From positions 93,360-157,359 of the forward strand of contig CAJUSW010000010.1 in the NCBI GenBank assembly GCA_910589485.1: a DNA stretch of 64,000 bases, given 5' to 3'. The position numbers were made by a program, and so were the translations under genes. The notes under the pieces are model-generated. The model searched no databases. It worked only from the letters and a program-made list of their open reading frames with translations, and had not been told where the DNA came from. Positions 42,004 to 51,572 of this stretch are shown piece after piece (position 1 is the first letter of the stretch; each line of letters begins with the position of its first letter). Source of the DNA: an uncultured Duncaniella sp. Its GTDB lineage: Bacteria; Bacteroidota; Bacteroidia; Bacteroidales; Muribaculaceae.

Positions 42004-45000
42004 TCATTTGTCATATTTCTCAAGCGATGAATCTTTTTTGACATTATTGGTCCTATAATCCTTTGGCGTCATGCCATACCGTTTGTCAAACTCCTTATAG
42101 AAATGCGAACGATTGTTGAATCCACTTCGGTAAATGATTTCCTGCACGGTCATCGAGGTTGTCAACAGCAACTTGGCAGCATAAGCCATACGATGATTCT
42201 TTATGAAATCATTTGGTGTGACTTCATCCAGTTCCTTGAATTTGCGGTAAAGATTCCTGACACTCGTCTTGAGATGCGCGGCAAGCTGCTCAGGCGAAAG
42301 CTCGCTGTCATCAATATGCTCATCTATGAATGTCACCACTCGCTGCAGATACTCCTTGTCCTCACGGTGTAACAGACGCCCGTCACTGTATTCATATGCA
42401 CTGGCCGACGTATTGTAATACTCCTTCAGATGGCTTCGGCTCTCAAGCAACCTCTTGACCACAGCTCGCAGATAGTTGGGGCTGAAAGGTTTGCCCACAT
42501 ACGCATCCGCACCCGATTCGATACCGGCCACCTTTTCATCCGTACTGTTTTTAGCCGACAGCAGGACAAGCGGTATATGCATGGTATGACGGTTACCTTT
42601 AAGCTGCCGTGTCAGTTCCATACCGTCGGTGCCGGGCATCATTATATCACTGATAATGACTGCTGGGACAGTGTGGCGTATGAACTCAAGCCCATTATCG
42701 GCCGACGTGGCTGTCACTACGTTATAATCCGACAATGTATCGGACAGTAAGGCCAAAATCTCGGGATTATCATCAATCACGAGTATTGTCTCAACACCAT
42801 CGTTATTGCCGGATTGCACAATTGGCGCTTCCGGTTCATACTCCTCGGAAGCAGAAACGATATTGCAATCCTTAACATCCGTGGATGAACCACTCTTACT
42901 GTTAGTTTCAGCCGATGGATCGGCCTCGAGGCGAGGCAGGCGCACTATGAAATCGGCATACTGCCCTACCGCACTCTCGATGGTTATGCTACCGTCAAGC
43001 ATTTCCACCATGCTGTGACATATGGCCATTCCGAGTCCGTTACGATGCGAAAGACTTCTGATAGCATTCTCCTCCACATTGTCGAGCACACTGTAACGGT
43101 TGAATATCTTGGCCTTATCCTCTTCACGTATGCCTTTGCCTGTATTATAGACACTTATAATCAGAGTGTCATTATCCACCTTTACCGACACGCGTATGGT
43201 ACCTCCGGAAGCGGTATATTTGAAAGCGTTGGAAATTAGGTTGTTGAGGATCTTGCAAATACTGCTGAAATCCGAGTTCCATACAATATCGGCAGCAATC
43301 TCATCGACAAAATCTATATCATTACGCTCAGCCAGTTCAGAGAACGACCTCATTGTCTCCTCACATATATCGCTGATAGATATCGGGGTTATCCTGAGCT
43401 GTTTGTGACCGGTCTCGATGCGTCTGAAATCAATCAGTTCCTGAATGAGAGTATTGAGCCGCTCGGTATTGTCGCGAATCAGTCCTACATATTTGCGTAT
43501 ATAATCGTCAGCTCCCGGATAAGCGAGAATACGCTCGCACGGGCCATACAACAGTGTCAGAGGTGTGCAGAATTCATGAGTGATATTTGTGAAGAATTTG
43601 AGCTTTTCCTCGTATACCTCCTCGCGGTGCTGCTGTTCGAGACGTGCCATCGCCTCACGCTGACGCCGCATATATTGACGTATCGCAAGAAACACAAGTC
43701 CAATAGCCATAAGCAGATATATGAAACGGGCTAACCCGCTCAGATACCAGGGAGCCTTGACAACAATCTGCAACGAATAAGGGGCACTCTCATAGCCGGT
43801 GGCACGGTTTACATATTTTACTTTGAGATTATACGTGCCATGACTCATCTCGTTAAACGATATGGTCGGATTGGGGCCGTTATTAATCCACTCTTTCCCA
43901 TCAAGAGTGTAATAATACATATAACTATAAGCGTTTATGAAGTCGGGAGCGGCAAAACTGAGTGTGAAATGGTTTTGGTTAGAGTCAAACACCAAACGAT
44001 GAGGTGATTTCCCTTTATCGATATATTCCGAAAGAATCACGCCCCTGCCTGCCACCGATATACTCGACAGTGATATTTGCGGGCAAAACGGCTGAGGTTT
44101 TACATATCCGTCATGTTTTGTGACAATTGTGAGGCCATTGATACCACCGAATATCAGAGAATTTCCGGTGTTGAAACCTGCGCCATCACTGAATTCAGTT
44201 ACAGTCAGGCCATAGTTACGGCCATATGTCTCCGACTCGTTGCTTCCCGGATCAAAGCGCACCAGCCCCTTATTGGTCGATAGCCATATCTCACCGTCAT
44301 CGGTACGTATCATCTCATGTATTGTGTTATTGGCAAAACCTTTCTCGGTGCCAAAAAACAGCATATCTTCACCTTCTGACGACTTGATGAGTCCCGTACC
44401 GGTTCCTATCCACAAAGCATCATCGTCCTTGATAGCGTCAAACACATCATAGACAGTTCTGATTCCGAAATCATTTTTGAACGGGACAGGCACAAGTTTA
44501 TCGTTTTTAATCTCAAAGATACCCAACCCCCGGTTACAGAACAAAAGATTACCGTTTTTGTCAGCTGTCATTGCAAAAAACAGGTTGGCCGACAGCTTTG
44601 TATCTTCGGTCGTGTATATTTTCACCTTATCAATCACAGGATGTCCTGCCGGTCCTGAAATTGACGCTTTAATCACTCCGTAGCCGAGAGTCACCGCCCA
44701 TAATGTGGAGTCGTTTTCCTCATACACTCCATGTACATATTTCATCTCAGCGGGGAGCTGAGGCGTGAAAATCTTTCCATCATCATAATTGTAATACGAC
44801 ACTCCATCCTCGGTAGCAATCCATAGAATCGGACGTGAACTTGGACAGAACCCAAACACAAGGTTTTGCGACAATCCACTGTTGAACGAAGTAAACAGTT
44901 CACTGTCATTCAGTCCCGGTTTGGGATAATACTCATTGAAATTGCGTACTTTCAGCACACCATCTCCCTTGGTACCAAGCCACAGATTTTTGTACTTATC

Positions 45001-46053
45001 GAGATATACGGCTCTGACCGGATGGGTAATCTTTTTGTTAAACAGACTGAAGTCAAACGAGCGAATGCTGTACTGGTCATCCCAATAAGTATATACCCCC
45101 TGACAGTCCGAACCGATCCACACCACATCCTGAAGCGGAGATTGCTCAAGACAGAACACTCCTACCCTCAGTCCGAGATCTACAGCCTGATACTGTCCTT
45201 CGGTATTAATGCCAACCCACATAGCACCATCAGTAGCAAACGAAATGAAAAAATTACCCTGATGGTCATGCACGAGATCTGAAATCGAGCCACGTTTTTT
45301 CAATTCATCCGAGATATCGGTGACAGGAGTTATCTCACCACGTTGCCCCACCTGCGAGATCATACCGTTATCATCAATGATAAAAATGGTCTCGCCCTGT
45401 GATTTGGCAAAAACTATATGCTTGTCGATAAGTTTTCCGTTCTCAGCCACTTCATATGACCCCTCCCGGCCATGTATCAGATCGTATGAATATATACCAT
45501 CAGCTGCTACGAGCAGTAGCGTATTGTTGTGTATTGAGAGACTCTTGACATCACGGTAATTGTGTTTCAGTGTAGTCAATACTTCAAATTCATCACCTTT
45601 GCTACGGTCATAGCAATGCAACCGGCTATCCTCGGTCATGACAAAGAGGTTGTCGGGAGAACTGTAACAAAGCCATTCCTGTCCATGAAATTGCGGATAG
45701 GTACGGACCGTTCCGAGACGTGAATCCACATGGTCCAGTCCATAGTTGGTCAGCACCCAGTTTTGGCCATCGCCGGTATTGACGATTTTTTCAATGATAT
45801 TGCCCGACAGCCTGAGTCCGGGAAACAGTGTTGAGAACGGCGTTACAGATATTCCGTCAGCAATATTCACTCCATCGCATGTACCTATCCATAAGAAACC
45901 GGCATCATCCAGGCTGAGTGAAAGTATCGCACTGTTGGAAAGTCCATCGCTATTGGACGTCTGCCGCATATTGTAGGCATGGACGTGAAAGTGTAGCCCT
46001 AAGATTATGAATAAGACAGATAAGCGATATATTATATAGCGTTTCAAAGGCAT
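42004..46053 (-). CDS. Hybrid two-component system regulator (HTCS)
   Basis: A 1349-residue one-protein signalling system. Order: signal/TM start; about 700 residues of Reg_prop beta-propeller repeats (recurrent 'LWIGT', 'GFLWIGTCDGV', 'KNLWLGTKGDGV'); Y_Y_Y domain ('HFTLSFAAPDFINAYSYMYYYTLDGKEW'); one TM ('FIYLLMAIGLVFLAIRQY', about 790); HisKA with the phospho-His in 'FFTNITHEFCTPLTLL'; HATPase ('NGLGMAICHSMVEMLDG'); receiver ('ILVIDDNPEIL', phospho-Asp in 'IISDIMMPGTDG'); and a C-terminal AraC-type HTH ('FNNRSHFYKEFDKRYGMTPKDYR'). Such proteins bind an oligosaccharide in the periplasm and activate the neighbouring polysaccharide locus. It lies between the GH125 operon and the DUF4965-GH78 pair and is the obvious regulator of the mannan genes. 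Confidence 0.95.
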   Translation of the reverse strand: MPLKRYIIYRLSVLFIILGLHFHVHAYNMRQTSNSDGLSNSAILSLSLDDAGFLWIGTCDGVNIADGISVTPFSTLFPGLRLSGNIIEKIVNTGDGQNWVLTNYGLDHVDSRLGTVRTYPQFHGQEWLCYSSPDNLFVMTEDSRLHCYDRSKGDEFEVLTTLKHNYRDVKSLSIHNNTLLLVAADGIYSYDLIHGREGSYEVAENGKLIDKHIVFAKSQGETIFIIDDNGMISQVGQRGEITPVTDISDELKKRGSISDLVHDHQGNFFISFATDGAMWVGINTEGQYQAVDLGLRVGVFCLEQSPLQDVVWIGSDCQGVYTYWDDQYSIRSFDFSLFNKKITHPVRAVYLDKYKNLWLGTKGDGVLKVRNFNEYYPKPGLNDSELFTSFNSGLSQNLVFGFCPSSRPILWIATEDGVSYYNYDDGKIFTPQLPAEMKYVHGVYEENDSTLWAVTLGYGVIKASISGPAGHPVIDKVKIYTTEDTKLSANLFFAMTADKNGNLLFCNRGLGIFEIKNDKLVPVPFKNDFGIRTVYDVFDAIKDDDALWIGTGTGLIKSSEGEDMLFFGTEKGFANNTIHEMIRTDDGEIWLSTNKGLVRFDPGSNESETYGRNYGLTVTEFSDGAGFNTGNSLIFGGINGLTIVTKHDGYVKPQPFCPQISLSSISVAGRGVILSEYIDKGKSPHRLVFDSNQNHFTLSFAAPDFINAYSYMYYYTLDGKEWINNGPNPTISFNEMSHGTYNLKVKYVNRATGYESAPYSLQIVVKAPWYLSGLARFIYLLMAIGLVFLAIRQYMRRQREAMARLEQQHREEVYEEKLKFFTNITHEFCTPLTLLYGPCERILAYPGADDYIRKYVGLIRDNTERLNTLIQELIDFRRIETGHKQLRITPISISDICEETMRSFSELAERNDIDFVDEIAADIVWNSDFSSICKILNNLISNAFKYTASGGTIRVSVKVDNDTLIISVYNTGKGIREEDKAKIFNRYSVLDNVEENAIRSLSHRNGLGMAICHSMVEMLDGSITIESAVGQYADFIVRLPRLEADPSAETNSKSGSSTDVKDCNIVSASEEYEPEAPIVQSGNNDGVETILVIDDNPEILALLSDTLSDYNVVTATSADNGLEFIRHTVPAVIISDIMMPGTDGMELTRQLKGNRHTMHIPLVLLSAKNSTDEKVAGIESGADAYVGKPFSPNYLRAVVKRLLESRSHLKEYYNTSASAYEYSDGRLLHREDKEYLQRVVTFIDEHIDDSELSPEQLAAHLKTSVRNLYRKFKELDEVTPNDFIKNHRMAYAAKLLLTTSMTVQEIIYRSGFNNRSHFYKEFDKRYGMTPKDYRTNNVKKDSSLEKYDK

Positions 46054-46343
46054 TTCTGAGTTATTAGCTAAGTGTTTTGTATCCGCATGAAATCATGCAA
46101 TTTGCGGAAGAATCGACATGAAGAGCTTTAAGGTAGTGATTTCATCATGCAAATTTACAACTTAAACACATCATTTAATGCGCTTTTAACATATGTTTTC
46201 AATTTCGGCATGTATGATATCTTGCCTAATTTGTATTGTCCGGGGGCATCGTTGCAATAAATACCCATCTGTCTTGATTCATGACATCAAATTGACGGCA
46301 CGCGATTACTTTTGCATCCGTAAATATCAATACCAATCTAATC
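46054..46343. promoter_or_regulatory. Divergent promoter region, HTCS and DUF4965-GH78 operon
   Basis: 290 bases between divergent genes. On the plus strand TACTTTTG (46307-46314) fits the -7 consensus and lies 30 bases before the ATG at 46344. I saw no clear HTCS-binding direct repeat. Confidence 0.45.
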
Positions 46344-48806
46344 ATGTTAACCAACCGATTATCATCATTACTGCTTGGTGCGGTTTTATCCGCGGGCATC
46401 CCTGCCTCCGGGGCATTACGGGCACCATCTGTCCCTCTTGTGACCATCGATCCCTACACCAACTGCTGGTCGGCCGCCGACCGGCTCTACGACGATGTCA
46501 CCCGCCACTGGACCGGCTCGCAATTCCCGCTGATAGGTGTCATCAACGTGGATGGCACCGATTATCGTTTTATGGGGAAGGAAGTGCCCGAGCTGTCAGT
46601 GCTTGTACCCACAGCCTCGGCCGGAGGTTGGGATGCGCGCTACACAACCTCGGCACCTGCCGCCGGATGGTATGCCCCGGACTTCGATGCTTCTTCATGG
46701 AGCAAAGGGTCAGGCGGTTTTGGCTCTGTCCCGCAGGAAACCCTCGCCCGAACTCCATGGGATACCGACGAGATATGGGTGCGTCGCGAGGTGGAATTAC
46801 CCAAGGGATTAGGCAACAAACCTGTGTATCTAAACTATTCCCATGATGACGATGTGATAATCTATGTCAACGGTGTGAAAGTAATCGATACTGGTAATCA
46901 ATGCCATAAGAATGTACGATTCCAGCTTCCGGATGATGCCCGTCGCTCATTGTGTCCCGGCAAGAATCTCATCGCAGCATGGTGTCGCGACCGCGGAGGG
47001 CTGGCTTTTCTCGATTTCGGGCTTGAGATTGAGGAAAAACCATCAAGAGTATTTACTCGCGAGGCACGTCAGACTGCATGTGAAGTCTTGCCCATGCAGA
47101 CCCGTTACAGTTTTGAATGTGGTGCAGTAAATCTTGACCTCACATTCACCGCACCGGTATTCCTTGACAATCTTGAACTGTTGAGCCGCCCCGTCAACTA
47201 TATTTCATATGATGTACGCAGCAACGACGGTAAGGCACACAACGTAAGACTATATTTCGAAGCCGGACGCGAGTGGAGTATCAATGACATATCCCAACCG
47301 ACCACCTCGGCAATTGTCCGCGAGGGTGGCATCACGGCTGTCACCATTTCAAGTATCGCTCAGGAGGTACTCGGCAAAAGCGGTGATGACCTGCGCATTG
47401 ATTGGGGCACCTTCTATCTGGCCTCATCCTCTGCCGAGAGCAATGCCTGGATTGGCAAAGCTGCCGCCGCAAGAAAAGCATTTGCCTCTAATACGAAAAT
47501 CAAACTCGCAGCCCCGGGGCATGAAGCAGGGTTGACAATCAATTGCGGACGCTGTTCCTCGACCGATGGGTTTATCATGATCGGATATGATGACGAATAT
47601 TCAATTCAATATTTCGGCACAAATCTCCGCCCCTATTGGAACCGCAACAATGACTCTTCCATTATGAAGCAGTTAACAATGGCTTCGGCCGATTACAGAC
47701 GACTCATGAAAGAAGCTGCCAAATTTGACGCTTCACTCATGAAAGAGGCTACTGAGGCAGGAGGAAAAGAATATGCCGAACTATGTGCCTTGGCGTACCG
47801 TCAGGCTATAGCCGCCCATAAACTGGTGGAGTCTCCTGAAGGAGATCTGCTATGGTTATCGAAGGAAAATTTCAGCAACGGTTCCATCGGGACTGTCGAT
47901 ATTACCTATCCATCCGCTCCGATGTTCCTTCTTTACAATCCCGAACTTGTCAAGGGTTTGATGAATCATATTTTCTATTATTCCGAAAGCAGCCGATGGC
48001 CCAAACCCTTCGCCGCACATGATGTTGGCACCTATCCCTTGGCTAACGGACAAACCTATGGAGGAGACATGCCGGTCGAGGAGTCAGGCAATATGCTCAT
48101 ACTTTGTGCCGCTCTGGCGCAGGTGGAAGGCAATGCGTCTTATGCCGCCCGACATTGGAATGTGCTCTCGACATGGGCCTCCTATCTTGCAGAAAACGGT
48201 CTTGATCCTGAAAACCAGCTCTGCACCGATGATTTTGCCGGACACTTCGCCCATAATGCCAATCTTTCCATAAAAGCCATTCTTGGCGTGGCATCCTATG
48301 CCCGACTGGCTGAAATACTCGGCAAACCTCAGATAGCAGACAAATACTTCTCTAAAGCACGCGAGATGGCTTCACAATGGATTGTCATGGCCGATGACGG
48401 CGACCACTTCCGCCTAACATTTGACAAATCAGGATCATGGAGCCAAAAATACAACCTGGTCTGGGACAAGATGCTCGGACTCACCGTATTCCCTGACGGA
48501 ATAATGGAGAAGGAAATTCCCTACTATCTCACAAAGCAAAACATCTATGGCCTGCCTCTCGACAATCGCGAAACTTATACCAAGACTGACTGGATAATGT
48601 GGACCGCCACCATGGCTCCTGACAAGACTACATTCATGACCTTCATATCACCTGTGTATAAATTCATGAACGAGACACGACACCGTGTGCCTATGAGCGA
48701 TTGGGTTTATACCGACCGTCCCGATCAGCGTGGCTTCCAAGCCCGCGCGGTCGTCGGTGGATACTTCATAAAAATGCTCGATGCAAGATTAAAAAACAAT
48801 AAATAA
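46344..48806 (+). CDS. DUF4965/glutaminase-like multidomain exported protein
   Basis: An 820-residue secreted protein with a signal peptide (MLTNRLSSLLLGAVLSAGIPASG). The domain order fits the family annotated as glutaminase A-like: DUF4964 at the start ('LRAPSVPLVTIDPYTNCWSAADRLYDDVTRHWTG'), an inserted jelly-roll-like part with 'VYLNYSHDDDVIIYVNGVKVID', DUF5127 (about 240-450), and an (alpha/alpha)-helical C-terminal part (about 450-810) with 'PKPFAAHDVGTYPLANGQTYGGDMPVEESGNMLI' and 'WDKMLGLTVFPDGIMEKEIPYYL'. The helical part resembles glycoside-hydrolase toroids, so an as-yet-unassigned glycosidase is more likely here than glutaminase. It is 11 bases before the GH78 gene. Confidence 0.88.
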   Translation: MLTNRLSSLLLGAVLSAGIPASGALRAPSVPLVTIDPYTNCWSAADRLYDDVTRHWTGSQFPLIGVINVDGTDYRFMGKEVPELSVLVPTASAGGWDARYTTSAPAAGWYAPDFDASSWSKGSGGFGSVPQETLARTPWDTDEIWVRREVELPKGLGNKPVYLNYSHDDDVIIYVNGVKVIDTGNQCHKNVRFQLPDDARRSLCPGKNLIAAWCRDRGGLAFLDFGLEIEEKPSRVFTREARQTACEVLPMQTRYSFECGAVNLDLTFTAPVFLDNLELLSRPVNYISYDVRSNDGKAHNVRLYFEAGREWSINDISQPTTSAIVREGGITAVTISSIAQEVLGKSGDDLRIDWGTFYLASSSAESNAWIGKAAAARKAFASNTKIKLAAPGHEAGLTINCGRCSSTDGFIMIGYDDEYSIQYFGTNLRPYWNRNNDSSIMKQLTMASADYRRLMKEAAKFDASLMKEATEAGGKEYAELCALAYRQAIAAHKLVESPEGDLLWLSKENFSNGSIGTVDITYPSAPMFLLYNPELVKGLMNHIFYYSESSRWPKPFAAHDVGTYPLANGQTYGGDMPVEESGNMLILCAALAQVEGNASYAARHWNVLSTWASYLAENGLDPENQLCTDDFAGHFAHNANLSIKAILGVASYARLAEILGKPQIADKYFSKAREMASQWIVMADDGDHFRLTFDKSGSWSQKYNLVWDKMLGLTVFPDGIMEKEIPYYLTKQNIYGLPLDNRETYTKTDWIMWTATMAPDKTTFMTFISPVYKFMNETRHRVPMSDWVYTDRPDQRGFQARAVVGGYFIKMLDARLKNNK

Positions 48807-48817
48807 CAGTAAACTTA

Positions 48818-51358
48818 ATGACAAGAACGATTTCGGTCGCTCTCACATTTTCATTGGCAGTGGCAATGACGGCCGCTGCCAATATTATAAATATGAGATG
48901 CGAATATCTTACAGATCCTCTGGGAATTGACACCACTAACCCCAGACTGACATGGGAGTATCAGAAACAAGCCCTTCCGGAAAAATGCGTGGTCGAGGTG
49001 TCTGATGATGCCAAATTCCGCACTTTACACCGCTATGAGCCGGAAACTCCATGGATGTGCCGTGTCAGCATTGATTCAATACCTGGGCGCCGGTACTATT
49101 GGCGTGTGATAAGTTTCGACAAAAACGGCAGAAAACATGTGTCCGAACCGGCGACATTCGAGGCCGGCAAATTCTCATCCTATCAATGGTCTGCCCGATG
49201 GATAAGCGACAGCCATGACGTGACATATGAACCGGCTCCATTTTTCCGTCGCCGTTTCAAACTTCATACCAATCCGAACGATTCGAGAGCCTATATCAGT
49301 GCGCTCGGATATTACGATATGTATATCAATGGCCGGCGGGTGAGCGATCACCACATGGATCCGGGATTTACGGGTTATGACAAACGCTCATTATATGTGG
49401 AGCATGATGTCACTGCACTGTTGCACAAAGGAGATAACGAGGTAATCGTGACCTTAGGCAACGGTTTTGCAAATTGCCAGAGTCGGGATGCGTGGGGGCA
49501 GGAGAAAGCGCCATGGCGCACACGACCACAGTTTATCTGCGAGATTCACAATGCCGGTCAGCAGGTGGTTGTGACAGATGGCGGTTGGGAGACCGCATGC
49601 GGACCTGTGATTTACAATAATCTTTACAGCGGTGAACATTACGATGCCCGCATACAGCCTACCGATTGGACCGAGGTAAAACTATGTGTGGCGCCAAACG
49701 CCACACTCCGCGCCCAATCCATGCCGGCGATACGTCCTATACGCAATGTGACACCCCGATTGCTTAAATCATGGGGCGATACGATACATGTCTTTGACAT
49801 GGGGATGAACATCGCGGGAGTGTGCCGTATGGATGTCAAGGGGGAGACCGGCACCCGCATACATCTTGCCCATGGAGAACTCCTCAAAGATGACGGACGT
49901 CTGGAGCAAGGCAATCTTGACATATATTATCATCCGCTGAAAGACGACGAGGCGTTTCAGACCGATGTGTATATACTTTCAGGTGGGAAAGGAGTCGAGA
50001 GTTATCAACCACAGTTCACATATCATGGGTTCAGATATGTGGAGGTGCGCTGCGACCGTCCCATATCGGCCGATAATATCAAACTCACAGGCTTGATGAT
50101 GCGCACGGCTCTTGAACGTAACGGATCGTTCAAATGCTCGGATGAATTGCTCAACCGTATATATGATGCGACAATGCTGTCATATGAGGACAATATCCAC
50201 TCCATACCCACCGACTGTCCTCAACGAGAGAAGAACGGTTGGACGGCAGATGCTCACGTAGCGATTGATCTGGCGCTACTTAACTATGACGGCATCACTT
50301 TTTACGAGAAATGGATGAATGATTTTGCCGACAACCAGCTTGACAATGGTAATATCTCAGGTATAATTCCTTCTGCAGGATGGGGATATGGAGATTCGCC
50401 AGGCCCTGTATGGGATGCCGGACTCTTCATAATACCGCTTGCTCTGTATGACTACTATGGCGACACGACTGCCATAACCCGTATGTATCCTGTGATGAAC
50501 CGATATATGCAATGGCTTGGAAACCTTGAGAAGGAGGATGGAACTCTGGTTTGCGGTATAGGAGACTGGCTGCCCTACTCTACCCAAACTCCGACCGATT
50601 TCACATCAACACTCTATGCCTATGCCGATTATAAAATGATGGGACGTATATGTCGCATACTCGGAAAACCGGTGGCAGAATGGGATTGCAAGGCCGAGAC
50701 TATGCGTGAACGCATCAACTGCAAATGGTTTGATGCGTCGAAAGCCCTATATGCCAATGGCTCACAGGCTGCACAGGCGATAGCCCTTTATTGGGATGTG
50801 ACACCGGATGGACATGAGGCCCGTGTAGCAGCCAATCTCGACTCTCTGGTCAGGAATAACGGTTATGCACTCGATTTCGGATTGTTAGGCAGCAAAAGTG
50901 TGTTGAGAATGCTCACGAAATATGGCTATACTGACACAGCTTTCCGGATGGCCACACGCACAGAAGCGCCATCCTGGGGCTATTGGATTGACAAATGCGA
51001 TTATACAACACTTGCCGAGACATGGACACTCAGTCCTGAATTTCGTGACGCGTCGCTCAATCATGTGTTTTTCGGAGATATAGCCGCATGGATGACCAAC
51101 GACATTGCCGGGCTAAATTTCGACAGCGACACTCCGGGGTTTGAATCGGTAATCATACGACCTGTATTTTTTGATGCCCTTGACTGGGTCGAAGCTGAAT
51201 ATCACAGTGTGAGGGGACGTATCGCATCCCGCTGGGAACGCAACAGGAACGGCACGATCAAACTCTCAGTCACACTTCCGGCCGGAGTCTCAGCCACCTT
51301 ACATCTTCCCGGCCGCAATACTGAAACTATTACCGGGAGTGCAGTTATAGAGATATAA
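48818..51358 (+). CDS. GH78 alpha-L-rhamnosidase
   Basis: An 846-residue exported glycosidase with signal peptide (cleavage near 'TAAAN'). It has an N-terminal Ig-like domain ('GIDTTNPRLTWEYQ'), the Bac_rhamnosid_N jelly roll (about 135-300, 'YISALGYYDMYINGRRVSDHHMDPGFTGYDKRSLY'), the concanavalin-like domain, and the (alpha/alpha)6 catalytic domain. The catalytic-acid region 'PTDCPQREKNGWTADAHVA' and the later 'LAETWTLSPEFRDASLNHVFFGDIAAWM' are those of GH78. These release terminal alpha-L-rhamnose. It is co-transcribed with the DUF4965 gene within the mannan locus. Confidence 0.94.
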   Translation: MTRTISVALTFSLAVAMTAAANIINMRCEYLTDPLGIDTTNPRLTWEYQKQALPEKCVVEVSDDAKFRTLHRYEPETPWMCRVSIDSIPGRRYYWRVISFDKNGRKHVSEPATFEAGKFSSYQWSARWISDSHDVTYEPAPFFRRRFKLHTNPNDSRAYISALGYYDMYINGRRVSDHHMDPGFTGYDKRSLYVEHDVTALLHKGDNEVIVTLGNGFANCQSRDAWGQEKAPWRTRPQFICEIHNAGQQVVVTDGGWETACGPVIYNNLYSGEHYDARIQPTDWTEVKLCVAPNATLRAQSMPAIRPIRNVTPRLLKSWGDTIHVFDMGMNIAGVCRMDVKGETGTRIHLAHGELLKDDGRLEQGNLDIYYHPLKDDEAFQTDVYILSGGKGVESYQPQFTYHGFRYVEVRCDRPISADNIKLTGLMMRTALERNGSFKCSDELLNRIYDATMLSYEDNIHSIPTDCPQREKNGWTADAHVAIDLALLNYDGITFYEKWMNDFADNQLDNGNISGIIPSAGWGYGDSPGPVWDAGLFIIPLALYDYYGDTTAITRMYPVMNRYMQWLGNLEKEDGTLVCGIGDWLPYSTQTPTDFTSTLYAYADYKMMGRICRILGKPVAEWDCKAETMRERINCKWFDASKALYANGSQAAQAIALYWDVTPDGHEARVAANLDSLVRNNGYALDFGLLGSKSVLRMLTKYGYTDTAFRMATRTEAPSWGYWIDKCDYTTLAETWTLSPEFRDASLNHVFFGDIAAWMTNDIAGLNFDSDTPGFESVIIRPVFFDALDWVEAEYHSVRGRIASRWERNRNGTIKLSVTLPAGVSATLHLPGRNTETITGSAVIEI

Positions 51359-51441
51359 TCATATGCTCAGCTTAAACATAGAAAGGGAGAGTCGATTTCA
51401 GTCGTACAACCGTCCGCGATAGCAGGTAAGTCTTAAAAAGA

Positions 51442-51471
51442 TGAGGCTGTGGCAAAATAGGTACAGCCTCA
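51442..51471. repeat. Palindrome after the GH78 gene
   Basis: TGAGGCTGT (51442-51450) pairs with ACAGCCTCA (51463-51471) around 12 bases. The preceding TAAGTCTTAAAAA (about 51427-51439) matches 13 bases of the MITE-like element end at 11078. Confidence 0.5.
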
Positions 51472-51475
51472 TGAC

Positions 51476-51509
51476 AAAGCCCCGACTTGTGAAAGTCGAG
51501 GCTTTGTTT
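51476..51509. terminator. Rho-independent terminator of the DUF4965-GH78 operon
   Basis: AAAGCCCCGACTT (51476-51488) pairs with AAAGTCGAGGCTTT (51492-51505) with one mismatch and is followed by a T run. It lies between convergent genes (GH78 and GH92) and could serve both. Confidence 0.75.
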
Positions 51510-51533
51510 TATGTTTTTCAGCATGTTATGCAA

Positions 51534-51565
51534 CGAGGGAGTGCTATGAATTTTGACACACCCCC
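51534..51565 (-). repeat. Palindromic repeat, dispersed copy 2
   Basis: On the minus strand GGGGGTGTGTCAAAATTC then ATAGCACTCCCTC, closely matching the 32-base palindrome at 28910-28941. It ends a few bases before the stop codon of the GH92 gene. Confidence 0.55.
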
Positions 51566-51572
51566 AAAATCA

